From: Cephalopachus bancanus | Taxonomy: Eukaryota; Chordata; Mammalia; Primates; Tarsiidae | Assembly: GCA_027257055.1 (NCBI GenBank) | Contig: JAPVLO010000073.1 | Location: 8,823,001 to 8,887,000 of the forward strand | Length of the DNA: 64,000 nt | Direction: 5' to 3' | Shown: in pieces, positions 11,296 to 24,470 of the stretch | How the letters are laid out: every line of letters begins with the position of its first letter | Numbering within the stretch: position 1 is the first letter of the stretch | Translations under genes and position numbers: made by a program | The notes under the pieces: model-generated | Databases searched by the model: none | What the model was told of the DNA's origin: nothing | Seen by the model: only the letters and a program-made list of their open reading frames with translations

Positions 11296-14200
11296 AATCT
11301 AGGCTTCTATGAATATTTATTTAGATCATACCCTTATAAGGGTGCCTGAAGGAGCCGTAAGGACCTATTTCAGGCTCCACTTTCCAAGTCAGAGCACAGA
11401 AGGGTAGAGGGGAAGTTAGCCAGAGGAAGAGCTGCATTTTATAGTTGGTCTGCCCAACAGGAACCTGTCTATAATTTGCATAAAGGTGCAGATGTCCTGG
11501 TTCTAATGGTATCAAAAGAACATCCAAAAATAAAACAAATCACCAATGTAGATTCTGACTACAAAAAGTACATTTTCTATATAATATCCTTATTATTTGT
11601 CATATGACAGACTCCACAAGGCTAATGCTGGAGAGTATAACGAATCATTTTCAGTAGTTTTATGCATAACTCCTGCATTACAACTGGATACTGAATGCAT
11701 TCTTCTGAAGGATCCACTGAGAAATAAGAAACTCATATGTATGCAATGACCTGCTACAATGGGATATTACCCCTTGATCTTTGTAAGAAAACCTTTTCTA
11801 ATTTCCATACCTCAGAGACATATTAATGAATAAATGACTGATTAAAAATATTTCTTATTGAATTTATGTACTTCCTGAAAAATTAGTTAGATTAAAATTT
11901 TAGATGCTATTGAATTTGTGATGTTTTGGAGACTTTATAGCTAGGGTTGATTTGCAGACATTTTCTTCGTGGGTTTCTAGTCCGTGTTATATTTTCTCAG
12001 TCTTTCATTTTGATTAAAAAAAGGGACGGTTTCAAACCAGACAAATATGTCCAAATGTTCTCAAATATTTAAGCCAATCTGTGGTTTAGTGGTAGATGAG
12101 ATGACAAAGAGACTGCAAGACTTATTATTATTATTTTTTAAGAAGGCAGGGTTTATTGAGAGAACAGAGAAGCTCCCACAGTGGGAAGGGACCAGAAGGG
12201 ATTGCCAAGACATATTTATAGGATTTCCATTCTTTTTAAAACGAGGAATCTTACAACTGGGAAAAATCCTAGTGGCCATGTAGTCTAATTTTCCACTCCA
12301 TGTAAGGATCTCTTCTTTGTCCTTTGTTTGAAAACGTTCCATGAAAGGAGTGGGAAGAGGTAGTGGGTCACTTGCTTTCTCTCTGTTCTACTGTGTTGTT
12401 GGATAACAGTAATTCCCAGAAACTTCCTTCTTATTTTGAACTAAAATTCTGCCTCACTGAAAAAAAATCGATCACATTAGATTCTTCTTTACTTCTCTTC
12501 TTGAGATACTGGGCAATATTATCAAAACAACTACTATTTTATGAGGTCAAAAAAGTTCTCATCTGAGTTTTCTCTCTTCCAGACTAATGGAAAAGATAGT
12601 CTGTCAACCATTCTAACAGCCAACTTCCTGGCAACTCACATTCTTTCTTCTCTTCCTCTTTCCAGTCTTCAGTTTTGCAAAGATTCCTGAAAAGATTGCC
12701 TATGTTTGAATTTCACGCCATTGTTCACTTGCTGCATGAAGTTATTACACATAAAGCATTTATTTGTTTTACAAATATTCATTGAGCTCCTATCATGAAT
12801 CATACAATTTTCTAGGTGGTTGAGAGACAGTGACCAAATTAAAGTTCCTTGCCCTCATAGAAGTTATATTAATTCTTCAGATAGTTCCTGGCATCCAGGA
12901 AATGCTTAATCATATTAGTTATGTATATATATGTTTATATGCGTCTGTGTGTGAATATAATGCCCAGTACAGTCAAAATAGATCATACCTACTCTCAAAA
13001 GTGCTGAAATACATTAGGATGATTACCTTATTTAAACTGGATGAAAATTACTTTCTTTTAAAGCAGCATAAAATTGTTTTAGTAGCTGGGTTAATTATTG
13101 TTTTTGTTAAGGCTAGGGTCAGCAGATGCTGTCAGCTACTATTTTTTAAAATAACAACGTGTGCTGTTATTAGCAAACATAAAAACTCATCTGTGAGTGA
13201 AGTGCGAAGCCATGGAGAAGACAAGAACTTAGCCTATGTGTATTTGTATGTAGGACAAGTTTCCTTGACATTGTCTCTGCCTTGCTGCCAGCTATCTTTC
13301 TGTCTGCTTGGCTTTGATCCTGATGCCCACTTTCTCCCAATCTGGTGGTATGCTGAGACCAACTTGTACTGTTGAATTGATTGTTAAAAATTCAGGAATT
13401 TTACAAGTTAGTTGCAAGCTACTGTTGGGAACCTGAGAGTGGCCATACTGGGAGTATTTATTCCATGGAAATCAGCAAAAACAAAATATCAAAGGTTTTT
13501 TTGTGAGCCAGTTCACCAGAACACCACTGCCCCAATTTGACAACACTTGACTAGATCTCATAATTGTGTTCCTGGTTGCTGACTGAGTCTTGCTTAAATA
13601 TATACTAATAATTAAGCTATCAGTAATACACACGCAACCTACCATCTAGAATATTTGTGTTGTAAGCCAGATTTTTTTAAGATGAAAAAACTTCCAAAAC
13701 ATCAGAAAAAGGGCTATGATGGAGAAAGAAGTTCCTAAAAACGTTGATGAAGGTAGGAATCTTTGGTTTTGTTATTGGTGCTTCTCAAATACCTAGAAGA
13801 TATAGTCAGTGCTGGATAAATACTTCTGGAACATATGAATATATAGAATTACTACTGTATGCAGAGGCACAAAAAGGTTAACTGCCTGCGGTCACACCGC
13901 TAATAAGGAGTGGAATCCAAACCCAGCTGGAATTCAAACATGGGCGGTCTTTTAAGGCGTTCTCTACGAAGTTAAAGAAATTGAAGCAGCTGGTCTGTGG
14001 CTTATTCACATTTCATTTAGAAGTGATATTCTCAGGGGCAAGAGAAGGAGGCAGATGATACTATCAAATCTCACTGTCAACTGGAATTTACGTTATATAG
14101 AGTAGTCATGCTTCCCAAGAAAAAGAGACTTTATGTACTTAGCATTCCTATGGGAATGCCCCCTTGCAGGGCTCCTCCTAGGGCATGTGAAGTACTGAGT

Positions 14201-14344
14201 AAATATTTTCTGGAGATGGGTTGGGGTTGGCTCAATAATAGTATATTAAAATTAATGAATACATGAGAGACATATTGATGAAAATTTAGAATAATGGGCA
14301 GAGAAGTGGTTCTTAAGTATGCACTTGTTATTATCGTTATACTA
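11296..14344. other. Unassigned old sequence with the longest unexplained frame
   Basis: Includes a 181-codon plus-strand frame at 12830-13375 with no motif I recognise (hydrophobic N-terminal part, Cys-rich later). There is an L2/MIR-like hint at about 12775-12870 (attgagctcctatcatgaa ... ccttgccctcatagaag). A short MIR-like core lies at about 13862-13925 (gcctgcggtcacaccgctaataagg). No splice signals or conserved domain are evident. Confidence 0.35.
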
Positions 14345-14630
14345 TTAGAGAGACAGATTTTCACTCTGTGGCCCAAACTGGCATGCAGTGGCAAAACCAT
14401 AGTTCAATATAGCCTCAAACACGTGGGCTCAAGTGATCCTTCTGCCTCAGTCTGCCAATTAGTTAGGACTGCAGGTGTGTGCCACAGTGCCCGACTAATT
14501 TTTTTAAAAAAATAGATACAAGATCTTGCTGTGTTTCCTAGGCTGGTCTTGAATTCCTGGCTTCAAGTAATCCTCCTTCCTTGGCCTCCCGAAGTGCTGA
14601 GATTACAGGTATGAGCCACCATGATAAGCC
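14345..14630 (-). mobile_element. AluJ-like SINE, old dimer
   Basis: Read in reverse on the plus strand: 'agagacagattttcactctgtggcccaaactgg', 'ctcaagtgatccttctgcctcag', the mid-element linker 'actaattttttt', then the second monomer 'cttgctgtgtttcctaggctggtcttgaattcc ... cctcccgaagtgctgagattacaggtatgagccacc'. It keeps the ancestral long form of the 5' box and has many mutations, so it predates the younger Alus of this window. Its presence supports a primate source. Confidence 0.88.
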
Positions 14631-16336
14631 TGATTTGCTTATTTTCTGATCAGAGGATGTGACAATTCTTCATAATGTCCCATCACCTTCTCTTTTTGTT
14701 TATTTCCAGGAACCATGTTCTTCGTATTCTTTCTTGCCAAAGGTGCCTTTTCTGGCTAATTTTATATTTTATACCACAATAAAAAGGAAGCAGTACTGTT
14801 ATTACTCACAATGTCATGAATTTTCAAAACTTATCTGTATTGAAACACTATGAATCTTCTTGGTTTTACAGTTTCCCATGGCCACCTATTTAATGATGAT
14901 TATGTTATTATTCAGGATCCTGCTTCAACCATCATGCCACTTATAAATATGAACCTCTAAGGACTCTCTCAAATGTTGTTACTGTGCTTTAGGGTTGATG
15001 ACCACATACGCCACCTTTCATAAAGTATGCAGGAAAATCTGAATAAAAATCTGTTTTTTGGTCATGTTAAGTGTATTGCTTGGAATTTTATAGCATAAAT
15101 ATAGAAGAACACATATTCCAACCATATGTTCTCTTTAACTCTTCAGGCCGTAATCACTGCATTCCTATGACGCAATGTCTTTCAATGTTGATAACATCAT
15201 CTCTGCTTTCCATTCACTGCCAGTGCACAAAAGACAAGGGTCTTAATGGGTAGAGCAAAAAGAGGGATCCCATTTGTGCAAGGAATGCTTGTCTTTTGTC
15301 CAGTTCTGCTTAAGACTGACTGTGGAGAGTATGATACCACCATATTGCTTCTCTAAGATAAGAAACTAGAGAAAACATGAATTGGAATGACCCACTGGTG
15401 TTGCAAAGCAATGCTTTAAAAAAAATCCTTGGAAGAGATAGATGTGGTCACTTTGGAGGACTGTCTGACATATGGTATGAAGCCTTTCGAAAGGGTGAAT
15501 GATGTCCCTGCGTGTTAGCACTCGGGGAGAACAGATACAAGGTAAGCCATCACTACTCTTGGGAATTGAAGCCCATAGGCTGTACCATACTCAGAACATG
15601 AACGGGGAGAGCAGATCCAAAAACTCAAACAAACAGCTTAAACCCAAGGGTTTGTGCTGCACTCTCAGAGTGCTGAACTTGTCCTGTGTTTGACATGAAA
15701 GAGAAAAATCTATGTGTAAGCATATTTTGGTGGCAGAATCTCATGAGATCTCTAATGAAAGAAATACCATGCTTGCTATTGGGAGCAATCTACTTTTATG
15801 GCTGCCACTCTTGAACTGGAGTCTTGCCCTTCAATTATGGAACAGCATCAATGATACAAGTTCTGGAGCTCCTTGGGGCATGTGGTCAACCTCACATACA
15901 ATATAAAAAAATCAGAGAGTGCCTCAAAGAGAAGAAATGGGAATTGTGGCATATGTGACTCCCTACTACAAAGCACTGCTGACTGCAAGCAGTCCCAACC
16001 ACTAGGGGGAGGACTTAAAAATTTTGAGTAAGGCATTTCTGGCGATGGGATGTACATAGAACTTTAGTCTGGCCAGTAGTACCTTCATGAGACACCACGG
16101 CTGGCCTCAGCTAGTCTCAGTCATCAAAGAGAGACTTAGAACATTTTGATTAGCTGCTTCTGGTGACCAGGGTCCATGCAAGAATAGGTGTGAGAGCACC
16201 CTGCCTAAGAAATTTGAGATTTTTAGGGCATCCTGCCTGAGGGGCTAACTTCAGACAGTACCCGTCAGTGATAGAAGACTTAGAAAATGTTAAGGAAGGA
16301 ACTCCAACTCCAAAGCATAGAGTCTTCTGATGGTCT
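14631..16336. other. Unassigned sequence
   Basis: No frame over 70 codons and no assignable repeat. Confidence 0.3.
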
Positions 16337-16378
16337 AGACTCAGCCAAACAGGTTTGGGGTCCTGTTTGGCTGAGTCT
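16337..16378. repeat. Perfect 17-bp inverted repeat, 8-nt loop
   Basis: Left arm 16337-16353 (AGACTCAGCCAAACAGG), loop 16354-16361, right arm 16362-16378 is its exact reverse complement. Confidence 0.95.
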
Positions 16379-17450
16379 GAAGATGGTGCTGTACCCTGGT
16401 TAATGGATTATTTATTAAACTTAGAAAATATGAGGAATGGCTTCCTGGAGAATGCCATGTAAGATCTATAATTATCTGGGATATTAAATGGAGTCGCTTC
16501 ACAATTAAAGTCTCCTTCTGCCACATGAAGTAACCCTTTGAATTTCACCTTTAGAGATTTCATTTATTATTATAGGCCAGAAGTTTATGCTTAACATGGG
16601 AAGACAGGACTTTGGGAACTATCCTTGGTGTCCTTGATCTTTCTGCTTTTTCTGAGTGTACTGATTGCCTGTGTTCTTGAAATTATTGTAAAATGTAATA
16701 CCTGGTAAGATCTCTGATTTTTTCAAGTCTGATTTGCTAATCTAATCTTGTATGCTACTCACTTGGTGAACAGGGTTAATGTTTGACGGTATGAACCATT
16801 TACTTGGTGTCACCCTGATTGCTTACTTTTTTCCTAACTCTGAAGTTGACAGATAGCTACCGAAACAATCATTTTGGCCTCTTCTTTTTGAGGGTGTTGG
16901 AGGGGTCTGGGTGGGAGAGGAGGGTGGCAAAGAACTGTCTAGTTTTAAAATTTAGTATGCCCAGAGGAATATACTATTTTCTATTTACACAGCTAGCTAG
17001 CAAATAAATTTAGAAACACCTATCAATAGTCTATGTTAAGAACAGAGACAAAGCACTCAAAATTCAAAGCATGTATAACTCTATCAAAATAAGTTATGTA
17101 TTTCTTCTACTCTGGCCCTTACTCTGTAAAAGAATTATCACAACAAAGACCAAGTTTTTTGCTTTTCAGGCTGCACATTTCAAGCACATGCCATCCAAAT
17201 AGAGGCACTGATTTGTATGAATAGAACTGAGCTAGGATCGCACAGAGTTTATGTGACTTCACAGAAGTCAACGTGATCATTTTTGGACATCTGTGCAAAA
17301 TCTTGGGGTAATGGGGAATCTTTTTGACTCCTAGAAAATAATTCATTAATTAGATTTAACTGATGTGTAGTGTTCATTTTAAAGAACTAATAACCATGAA
17401 TCATGATTATTAACAATTATAATTTAGTAGTGTTTACTATAAAGATAGCT
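16379..17450. other. Unassigned sequence
   Basis: AT-rich, short frames only, no assignable element. Confidence 0.3.
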
Positions 17451-17660
17451 GTCATTTATTGAAAACTTACTATGTACTGGGCATTGTTCTAAGAAATTCA
17501 TGTGGAGCATTTCGTTTTATTCTTCCAACAACACATGAGGGAGATACAATTTTCTCCACTTCACAGTCAAGGAAACTGAGGTACAGGGAAATTAAATATT
17601 GTAAATTGCTCATGGTTACATATTATAATGACTATGAATCAAACAGTTCAGACTGATTCC
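17451..17660 (+). repeat. MIR SINE
   Basis: 'tcatttattgaaaacttactatgtactgggcattgttctaag' followed by 'cacttcacagtcaaggaaactgaggtacaggg' and 'aaattgctcatggttacat' gives the MIR order of core and tail blocks over about 200 bases. Confidence 0.82.
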
Positions 17661-20600
17661 AATATGGAACCAAACTTCAAGATCAGAATGGATGTGGTAC
17701 CCTAGATGTAAATAGGTGGATAATAATATATGATTCTTGTTAACTATTTGCTTCTAGATCCTAAGCTTGAGAACTAAATTTAAAGATCCAGAAGGGCTAA
17801 AAGAATGAACTCAGGCAGTTCTTTTTAGTTGCCCATTTTGGGAGACATAAAACTAATGATAAATAATATGTATTTTTTAATTTTAGGGATTATGCTTTCT
17901 CCTCCAATTTCCAAATTCACACTACATTCTGAGAAAGAGCCTAAAATAGGGGTAGGAAAAGTGGCAGGAAGGTAGTGGTAGGCACTGAGTTGAGGAATTC
18001 TCTTTTCCTTTCTTGTTAATTGGTCAATCACACTTATTAGATACCTACATTATACAATAATAGGAAGCTTTTGACATTTGGTACAAAATATGATACTATT
18101 CTAACATTTATGCATCTAAAAATAAAATAAACAGAAAAAGTAAAGAGACATTATGGATTTCTAAGGACTTTAATCTAAAGCAATCCCACTATGCATCTTA
18201 ATTTTTTTCCTTATATGTAACATATTTTTATATTATGTGTAGCCATGTATTATATATTTGTTTGTATAAATGTCCACTTTGCAAACTCATATGTTGCAAA
18301 CTCGTAAGGTTATTTTTACATTCATATAATTTTAGTTAAAATTATGTGTATGTTTATATTTTTGCAATAACAACAATTATTTTACTTTTTATCCCTTGTA
18401 AATAATGTATATTTATTTATTCAAAAGGAAAGGTAGTCTCCCATCAGTTTATAGTGGGTGGATGCTTTCATTACTTTTTAAATGTTGCTCTGGAAACAGG
18501 CAATTAGTTATAAACCAGGCCTGCCATTGTCATTTATTGATGAAGAAACACTGATATGGAGTTCCTTCTTTTGTAAATTTGAGATAAGCTGTCCTCCAAA
18601 AGACATCAAGATAAGAGGAATCAATGTACATTGTCATTTTGACAGGCCATACTCTCTTGTTAGTTTACACATCTGCTCAAGGAGAGAAAAGTATCAGATA
18701 CTTTTGCTGATAATGATGAACAAGAGAGGGAGTCTTGAGTTGGTATCTGAGGACAGCCTGTCAAGGCTCAGTAGAAACACAAACACCTCATTCTAATGAA
18801 TGCCATTGCCCTACAGGGGGAGCCATGATGACAGCTGATCCTTCCCCTGCAATTTGAAGTCCTTGCTAATGACCTAACTGTAGTTCTCAGACCTGTCAAC
18901 ACAGATCCTACTTGACTTTTCAGTCCAGTGAAGTACTGTGAGCTATTTTCATATGTGAGTTTTCAGGCCCTTACCCTCTGTTTTGGAGCAACAACTATCT
19001 TTTGGGGTAGGAACATCAAGGACAATTTGGTCATTACTAGGAGGTTTGGAGAAAGGACTGGTTCATGTTAGAAGCTGAGGACAAGTGATTTTTACCACAG
19101 ATACTGAAAACATGAAAAAAAGGACTCAGGGAAACAGTATTGCAATCAACACTACTTAATTAACTATACAAATATCTCCAGACTGTCCTCAGCTTTCACC
19201 AGTACCTATGAAGCCCTGCTTATGGTCTAAACATTACCAAATATTTCCTCTATCCTTGTCCCCTTTTGCTTTTTAGGAAGTCAACTAAATGTGAGATTGG
19301 CTGAGAAAAAAAAATTCACTCTCCTGTTTCTTTCTCTCTCATGTCAGGAAATATCTAATATTTTCTATTCGTTATTCCACTAAATAAATGCTGATGCATT
19401 CTCACAGACAATAATTAGAACTAATGTGTCAAAAACCAAAGGGATTGATTTTTTAATTCTTAAATTTGATCTTTTATTCTTAAAGAAAAAATAATATTAA
19501 TAAGTAGCAATTGAAGATCAATAAAAGAACAAATACTAACAAAAATGAATGCCTGCAAGATAATTTAGGTAAATTATAGGACATTATACTTAGGCAAAAT
19601 AAAGGGCAGAGATGAAGAGGGATTATTAGAATAATTAAAAAATTAAAAAATACATAATTATTTAAGCTTTTCTCAGCAAAATATAAATGTTGGTATGTTT
19701 AACTTGCACAATAACCTAGACTTTCTACTTTAAGTCCTAAATGAAGTAGCATGTGATAGAATTAAATAGGGAATAAACATCTCTCATCCATGTCCTGAAA
19801 TTTAGTAAGTGCTAAGTAAATGTTGACATATGAGTAATGGCTTCTGATTTCTGATGTGATGGCTAAAGTTAAGATCTTAAAAATTTATGATATGTGCACT
19901 GCCTTATTTTTCTTCTATTATTATTCTTATGGTATTATAGGACAAAATGACAAGGGTATTGAAAATCCCAGATTATTTTAATTGATGTTATCCCTTTTAT
20001 AAAGTATCATGGATCTCTGGATCATCAGTAGAGCTATGGCATTCATGACCATTATGAGTACTAACTCCATGGGCTGGGCTTGTCACAATCAGTTTTGCTT
20101 CTCATGGCACATTGGACTGAGTTTGTATATGGCCCATGGAGTATCGTGTCTTTTGGAATCTGATACAAGGCTGAAAAAACCCATGCCAAAGGCATCTACA
20201 ATATGAGTGACAAAACTACTTTTGTTCTTCAATGCTATTTCTCTTCTAACTTGCATTAGTTCCATTCAGAAGTAAAACATGGTTTAAAGAGGAAGCCAGT
20301 AATTAGTTTCAGTGTCTTTTGGGCAATTACTACTAAAACTGATTAATTTATTATTTTGTGAGTATATTTCGTACTCCAAACAACAAAACCCATTGGATGG
20401 CTCTAATAAGAATGTGTTTTGTGCCAAAATTCAGTCTTTTAACACTACACATTTATTAAAATATAAAATTCATTGTAACAAAGAGTCATCCTGATTTTTC
20501 TTTTTCTTTTAGATTATTAAGCTGATTATGATTTTCTAAACCTGAATTTTATTTGGCTTTAATTCATTTTTGATAGTATAAAGGAAGAAATAACTCTTTC

Positions 20601-21213
20601 TGAATTACTCATGGTGTTGTTTAATAAGTATGCACCATACAATGTGATGGTCCCTGAAACTTCATTAGTCTATTGTGAAATATATAATTATAGACTATTG
20701 TGAAAATAAGAAATTTTTATTACACATATGTATTTGACAGCCTGCAATTAGTTTAGACTCTCTAATTAACATATGTTTTACTTAATGGTGAGTGATTATG
20801 GATTATCATTTAATTATAGATAATTACAAATACTCATGTCTTTTTTATGAATCTTACAAACAGAAATAAGCATTTGTCAAGAGCAAGAAGAGTGTGCTTT
20901 TCTGTTTTGTTTTTGTCCAGTACATGAACATTATTATGAAATAAATAGTAATAAAATAGCTTTCCTTTGAGTAAACTGCTGAATATTTTTTACCATATAT
21001 ATCTTGTTATTATATTTATGAATGCTGCTGTTCTTTTACATGAGTTATTCATGAGTAATTTTTCACATAAAGAGGAATCAATAGTACAGAGAACTATAGA
21101 CGCTGTTGTGAGTTGCATTAATTGAACCATTTTTCCTGAGTAGTCATTCTAAATACTGATTTCATCAATCTTTCTTAATTAGAGGAATGTATTTGTATAA
21201 TCGGGATATAGAA
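17661..21213. other. Unassigned AT-rich sequence
   Basis: A 104-codon plus-strand frame (18482-18796) and a 65-codon frame (20009-20206) show no recognisable domain and are probably chance. No repeat is assigned with confidence. Confidence 0.35.
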
Positions 21214-21530
21214 CCAATTATACTTTTTTTTTTTTTTTTGAGTTGGAGTCTCACTCCATCCCTCAGACTGAAGTACAGTGGCCGCTCCGGTCACTGCAGC
21301 CTCGACCTGCTGGGCTCCGGCGATCTTTCTGCTTCAGCCTTCCAAGCAGCTGGAACTACAGCCTCGCGTTACCATGCCCGGATAATTTTTTGATTTATTG
21401 TAGAGCTGAGGTCTCGCCAAGTTGCCCAGGCAGGTCTCAAACCCGCGGGCTCAGGCAATCCACTCACCTCGGCCTCTCAAAGCGCGGGATTACAGGCTGA
21501 GTCCCGGAGCCCGGCCCAATTATACTTTTT
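21214..21530 (-). mobile_element. Young lineage-specific Alu dimer with 15-bp TSD
   Basis: The element body is 21229-21515, with the T-tract (3' end) at the left. The flanks 21214-21228 and 21516-21530 are identical (CCAATTATACTTTTT), an intact target-site duplication. It carries the diagnostic gagttggagtctc and ccactcacctcggcctc blocks of the young local subfamily. This copy has extra changes at its 5' end (gagtcccggagcccggc). Confidence 0.95.
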
Positions 21531-22168
21531 AATGTATTGTTACCTTATCATCTGAATAGCTTTTTTGTTTTTATACAATGTTTGATGAATTCACATTTTA
21601 CTACTTGGTAGTTTTGCCATATCTTATAGATACATTTCTCCATTTAGAAAAATAATGTGCAAATAGAAAAAACATGAAAATAAAAATCTGTTTCTTTACA
21701 TACTAAATTGCCATCACAATAGCACGCCCTTTGAAATGCTCTTGATTGTTTCTTTCTTCAGTTAAATTCAGAGTGAATTAGAATAATTAATGAATATTTC
21801 TAAAATCAGAAATTTTATGGAGGTTCGTAAGCAAAAGAAAGATTTTTTAATACTTTCTTATAAAATCTATGTTGGTATTTATGGCTACATTTGCATTTTT
21901 GATAGAATGCGTTACTCTTTTAAAAAAAATACCAAACTCGTACATTACAAAATTCAAGTAGAGACATTGTAATTAAGTTTGGGCTGTATAGATGTTTACT
22001 AGAAGTAATTAATGCCCTAAAGTAGATTATTTTTTTAAAAGGGCCAGAGTAATCTGCTGTGGCTGTATTTGAAATGTAAGTGGCTTAGATGACTATACTG
22101 CTCCTTTGTGAATTTTGATGGAACCTCAGCTTGAATGCTAGATGAGTGGGATGTACTGAGTAACTTAT
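21531..22168. other. Unassigned AT-rich sequence
   Basis: No gene or assignable repeat. Confidence 0.3.
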
Positions 22169-22717
22169 TGTGGTAGGCAGAGTAATGGCTCCTAAATGTG
22201 TCCACACTCTGACTCCTGGAACCTGCAGATGTGTTACCTTACAGGCAAAAGGGGCTTTGCAGATGGAAGTAAATTAAGGACTCTGAGGTGAGAGATTATC
22301 CCCAACTCCCGTCAAATCACAAGGGTCTTTATAAGTGGAAGAGACAGGCAGAAGAGAGTCAGAGGAAGATATAACTAGAGAAGAAAGGTCAGAGAGATGC
22401 AAGTTGTTGGCCCTGATAATGGCTATAAGCCAAGGAATGTCAGTGGTCTCTTAATAATGCAAAATGCAAGAAAACAGATCCATTTCAAAACCTCCAGAAA
22501 GGAATACATCCCTGCTAAGATCTTGGTTTTAGCCCAGTGAGACACATGCTAGACTTCTACTTGCATTTTTTTTAGCTTGATAAGATAGAACCATACAGTA
22601 CAATCACAAGGGTCTTTATAAGTGGAAGAGGCAGGCAGATAATAAATAATAAGTGGTGTTGTTTTAAGGCACCAAATTTGTGGTAATGTGTTATAGCTGC
22701 AACAGAAAACTAATAAC
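22169..22717 (+). repeat. MLT1-type MaLR LTR with internal copied segment
   Basis: Blocks in order: 'tgtggtaggcagagtaatggctcc', 'ctcctggaacctgcagatgtgttaccttac', 'aaaaggggctttgcagatgg', 'atcacaagggtctttataagtgg', 'gccaaggaatg', 'ttggttttagcccagtgagacac', 'ttgttttaaggcaccaaatttgtggtaatgtgttatagctgcaacagaaaactaat'. This is the MLT1 LTR layout. A second copy of the 'aatcacaagggtc...' segment sits out of place at 22602-22639. Confidence 0.88.
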
Positions 22718-22764
22718 TTATTGACCAGAATGCCAAGAATATGACAATTACTACTTGTAATAAT

Positions 22765-22965
22765 AAAAGTTAATATTTATGTGCCTGCAGGATAAGAGTT
22801 TTGTAAAAAAAATTGTCTAATTTAAATTTCACAACAAAATTATGATGTTAGTACTATTATTAGCTCCATTATAGGGATATGAAAATTGAGGATTAGGTTA
22901 AACTGTAAGTAAACAGGTAGTCCATAAGCATTCAGAAAATCTGACTTCAGTAACTTCTCTCTGAA
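22765..22965 (+). repeat. MIR-like SINE fragment, diverged
   Basis: 'gttaatatttatgtgcctgcag ... ttagtactattattagctccattatagggatatgaaaattgaggattagg' resembles a decayed MIR (tactattatccccattttacagatgaggaaactgagg). Confidence 0.55.
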
Positions 22966-24110
22966 CTACTCTTTATGTCCTTTCTGTCTAATAAATGATG
23001 GGGTTAGACAGAGCCTTCTTTTGCTTCAGTTCTAGTGATTGAAAATTGTTCTAAAAAGTTCTAAGATTGATATCCACTTAATCTTAGTAAATGTAATAAA
23101 GGCAATCTCATCCTTCTTTGATAAGTGAGCATCTTATAGTACCTCAAGGTAATAATTCAAATACTCCTTAGTAGACAGAAATGTAGGAGACAAATGTCAG
23201 GACTGGGTTGATTTTGTTCTGACCCTAGGATATAGTTGAGTCTCAAGCTTAAAAAAAATCATTCTTTTCTAGTGAATTTTTCTGCATAGGACTTTTTCTT
23301 TTACTTAAATATTTTCCCTAAAATGCCTACATTTTTAATCCTTCCAGTGTTTGCCATTTTTATCTACTTGTCATTTGCCTTCTGAATCTGATTAATCAAA
23401 TCTACATACTTTCCCTAAATAGTTCTTTCCCTCCTTGGTTTCTATTGTGTACAATTGTAGACCGAAATTATTTTTCTTGGACTTACTTCTCATTTTCTCT
23501 GTACTTTTTAATATGTTAATTTCATTCAACTCCTGTTTTTCATTTAGATAATATCTAATGATGACAGCTATTTCTGTATAAATTGGACACAAGGTAGTTC
23601 TCAATGCATTTTGGTGACTGCTCCTTGCTGTGCAATGCAGGGTTTACATTTTGCCCATCTTCACTGAAATCTTCCTCCTTCAGGGGATTACTGATTCCAG
23701 CTTCCTAACGCTCACAGAAACAGACAATATACAAAACAGCAAAAACAACCAATTGCAAATGTTCTTCTATTAGAAGTTATGGAATAATGAGAATAATAAT
23801 TATATACTGTTGTGTTATATGTAATATATTATGCAATAATATTATTTTTTATTATTATGAGAGGAGCCACAAAACCCACATTGCCTATTGTTGATCATGT
23901 GTCTGAGGCTGAAAGATATAGAGAGAAGTTCCTAGAGCTTTTCATGCTCCTTAACCAGCATCCTACCATCGCTGCTGGTGTATAAGAAAAAGATAATTAC
24001 AAAGGGGAAGACCAAGGAAAACAAAACAAAACAAAAACTTACAAATATCTGATATTTTGATTCAAAATTCCTCTGTGGAACTCTGGTTCTAATGATTAAT
24101 AATTGGTTAA
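22966..24110. other. Unassigned AT-rich sequence
   Basis: A 70-codon minus-strand frame at 23392-23604 has no recognisable feature. Confidence 0.3.
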
Positions 24111-24296
24111 TTATTGGTTTTCTTTCTTTTTTTGAGTTGGAGTCTCACTCTGTCGCCCAGACTGGAGTGCAGTGGCCGCTCCCGGCCACCGCAGTCTCGA
24201 CCTGCTGGGCTCCGGCGATCCTTCTGCCTCAGCCTTCCAAGGAGCTGGAACTACAGGCGCGCGCTACCACGCCCGGCTAATTCCTTATTGGTTTTC
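24111..24296 (-). mobile_element. Monomeric young Alu (right arm only) with 12-bp TSD
   Basis: The body 24123-24284 holds only the 3' (right) monomer, ending in the linker at 'cccggctaattcc'. The flanks 24111-24122 and 24285-24296 are identical (TTATTGGTTTTC). It is either a 5'-truncated insertion or a free right monomer. The sequence is close to the other young Alus here. Confidence 0.92.
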
Positions 24297-24470
24297 ACAG
24301 TGTGGTTTCATACCAGTAACATCAACATCACCCGGGGACTTGTTAAAAACACAGTCTCCAGCTTCACCTCAGACTTAATCAGAAGCTCTAGGGAAGAGGT
24401 CCAGCAATTGGTGTTTTAACAATTCTTCCAGGTAATCCTGACGCATGTGAAAGTTTGAGAACCAGTAGAT
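24297..24470 (+). repeat. MER5A-like hAT DNA transposon relic
   Basis: 'ccagtaacatcaacatcacccggggacttgttaaaaacaca ... tcagaagctctaggg ... ccagcaattggtgttttaacaattcttccaggtaatcctgacgcatgtgaaagtttgagaacca' follows the MER5A pattern, a non-autonomous Charlie element. Confidence 0.82.

Noticed and set aside
18482..18796. 104-codon frame as a possible small gene
   Set aside because: No domain, no start context or splice evidence, and AT-rich surroundings.
24092..24419. Three overlapping frames over the Alu at 24123
   Set aside because: Stop-poor reading of an inverted Alu. The same applies to frames at 21187-21500, 28913-29368, 55035-55387 and 60010-60234.
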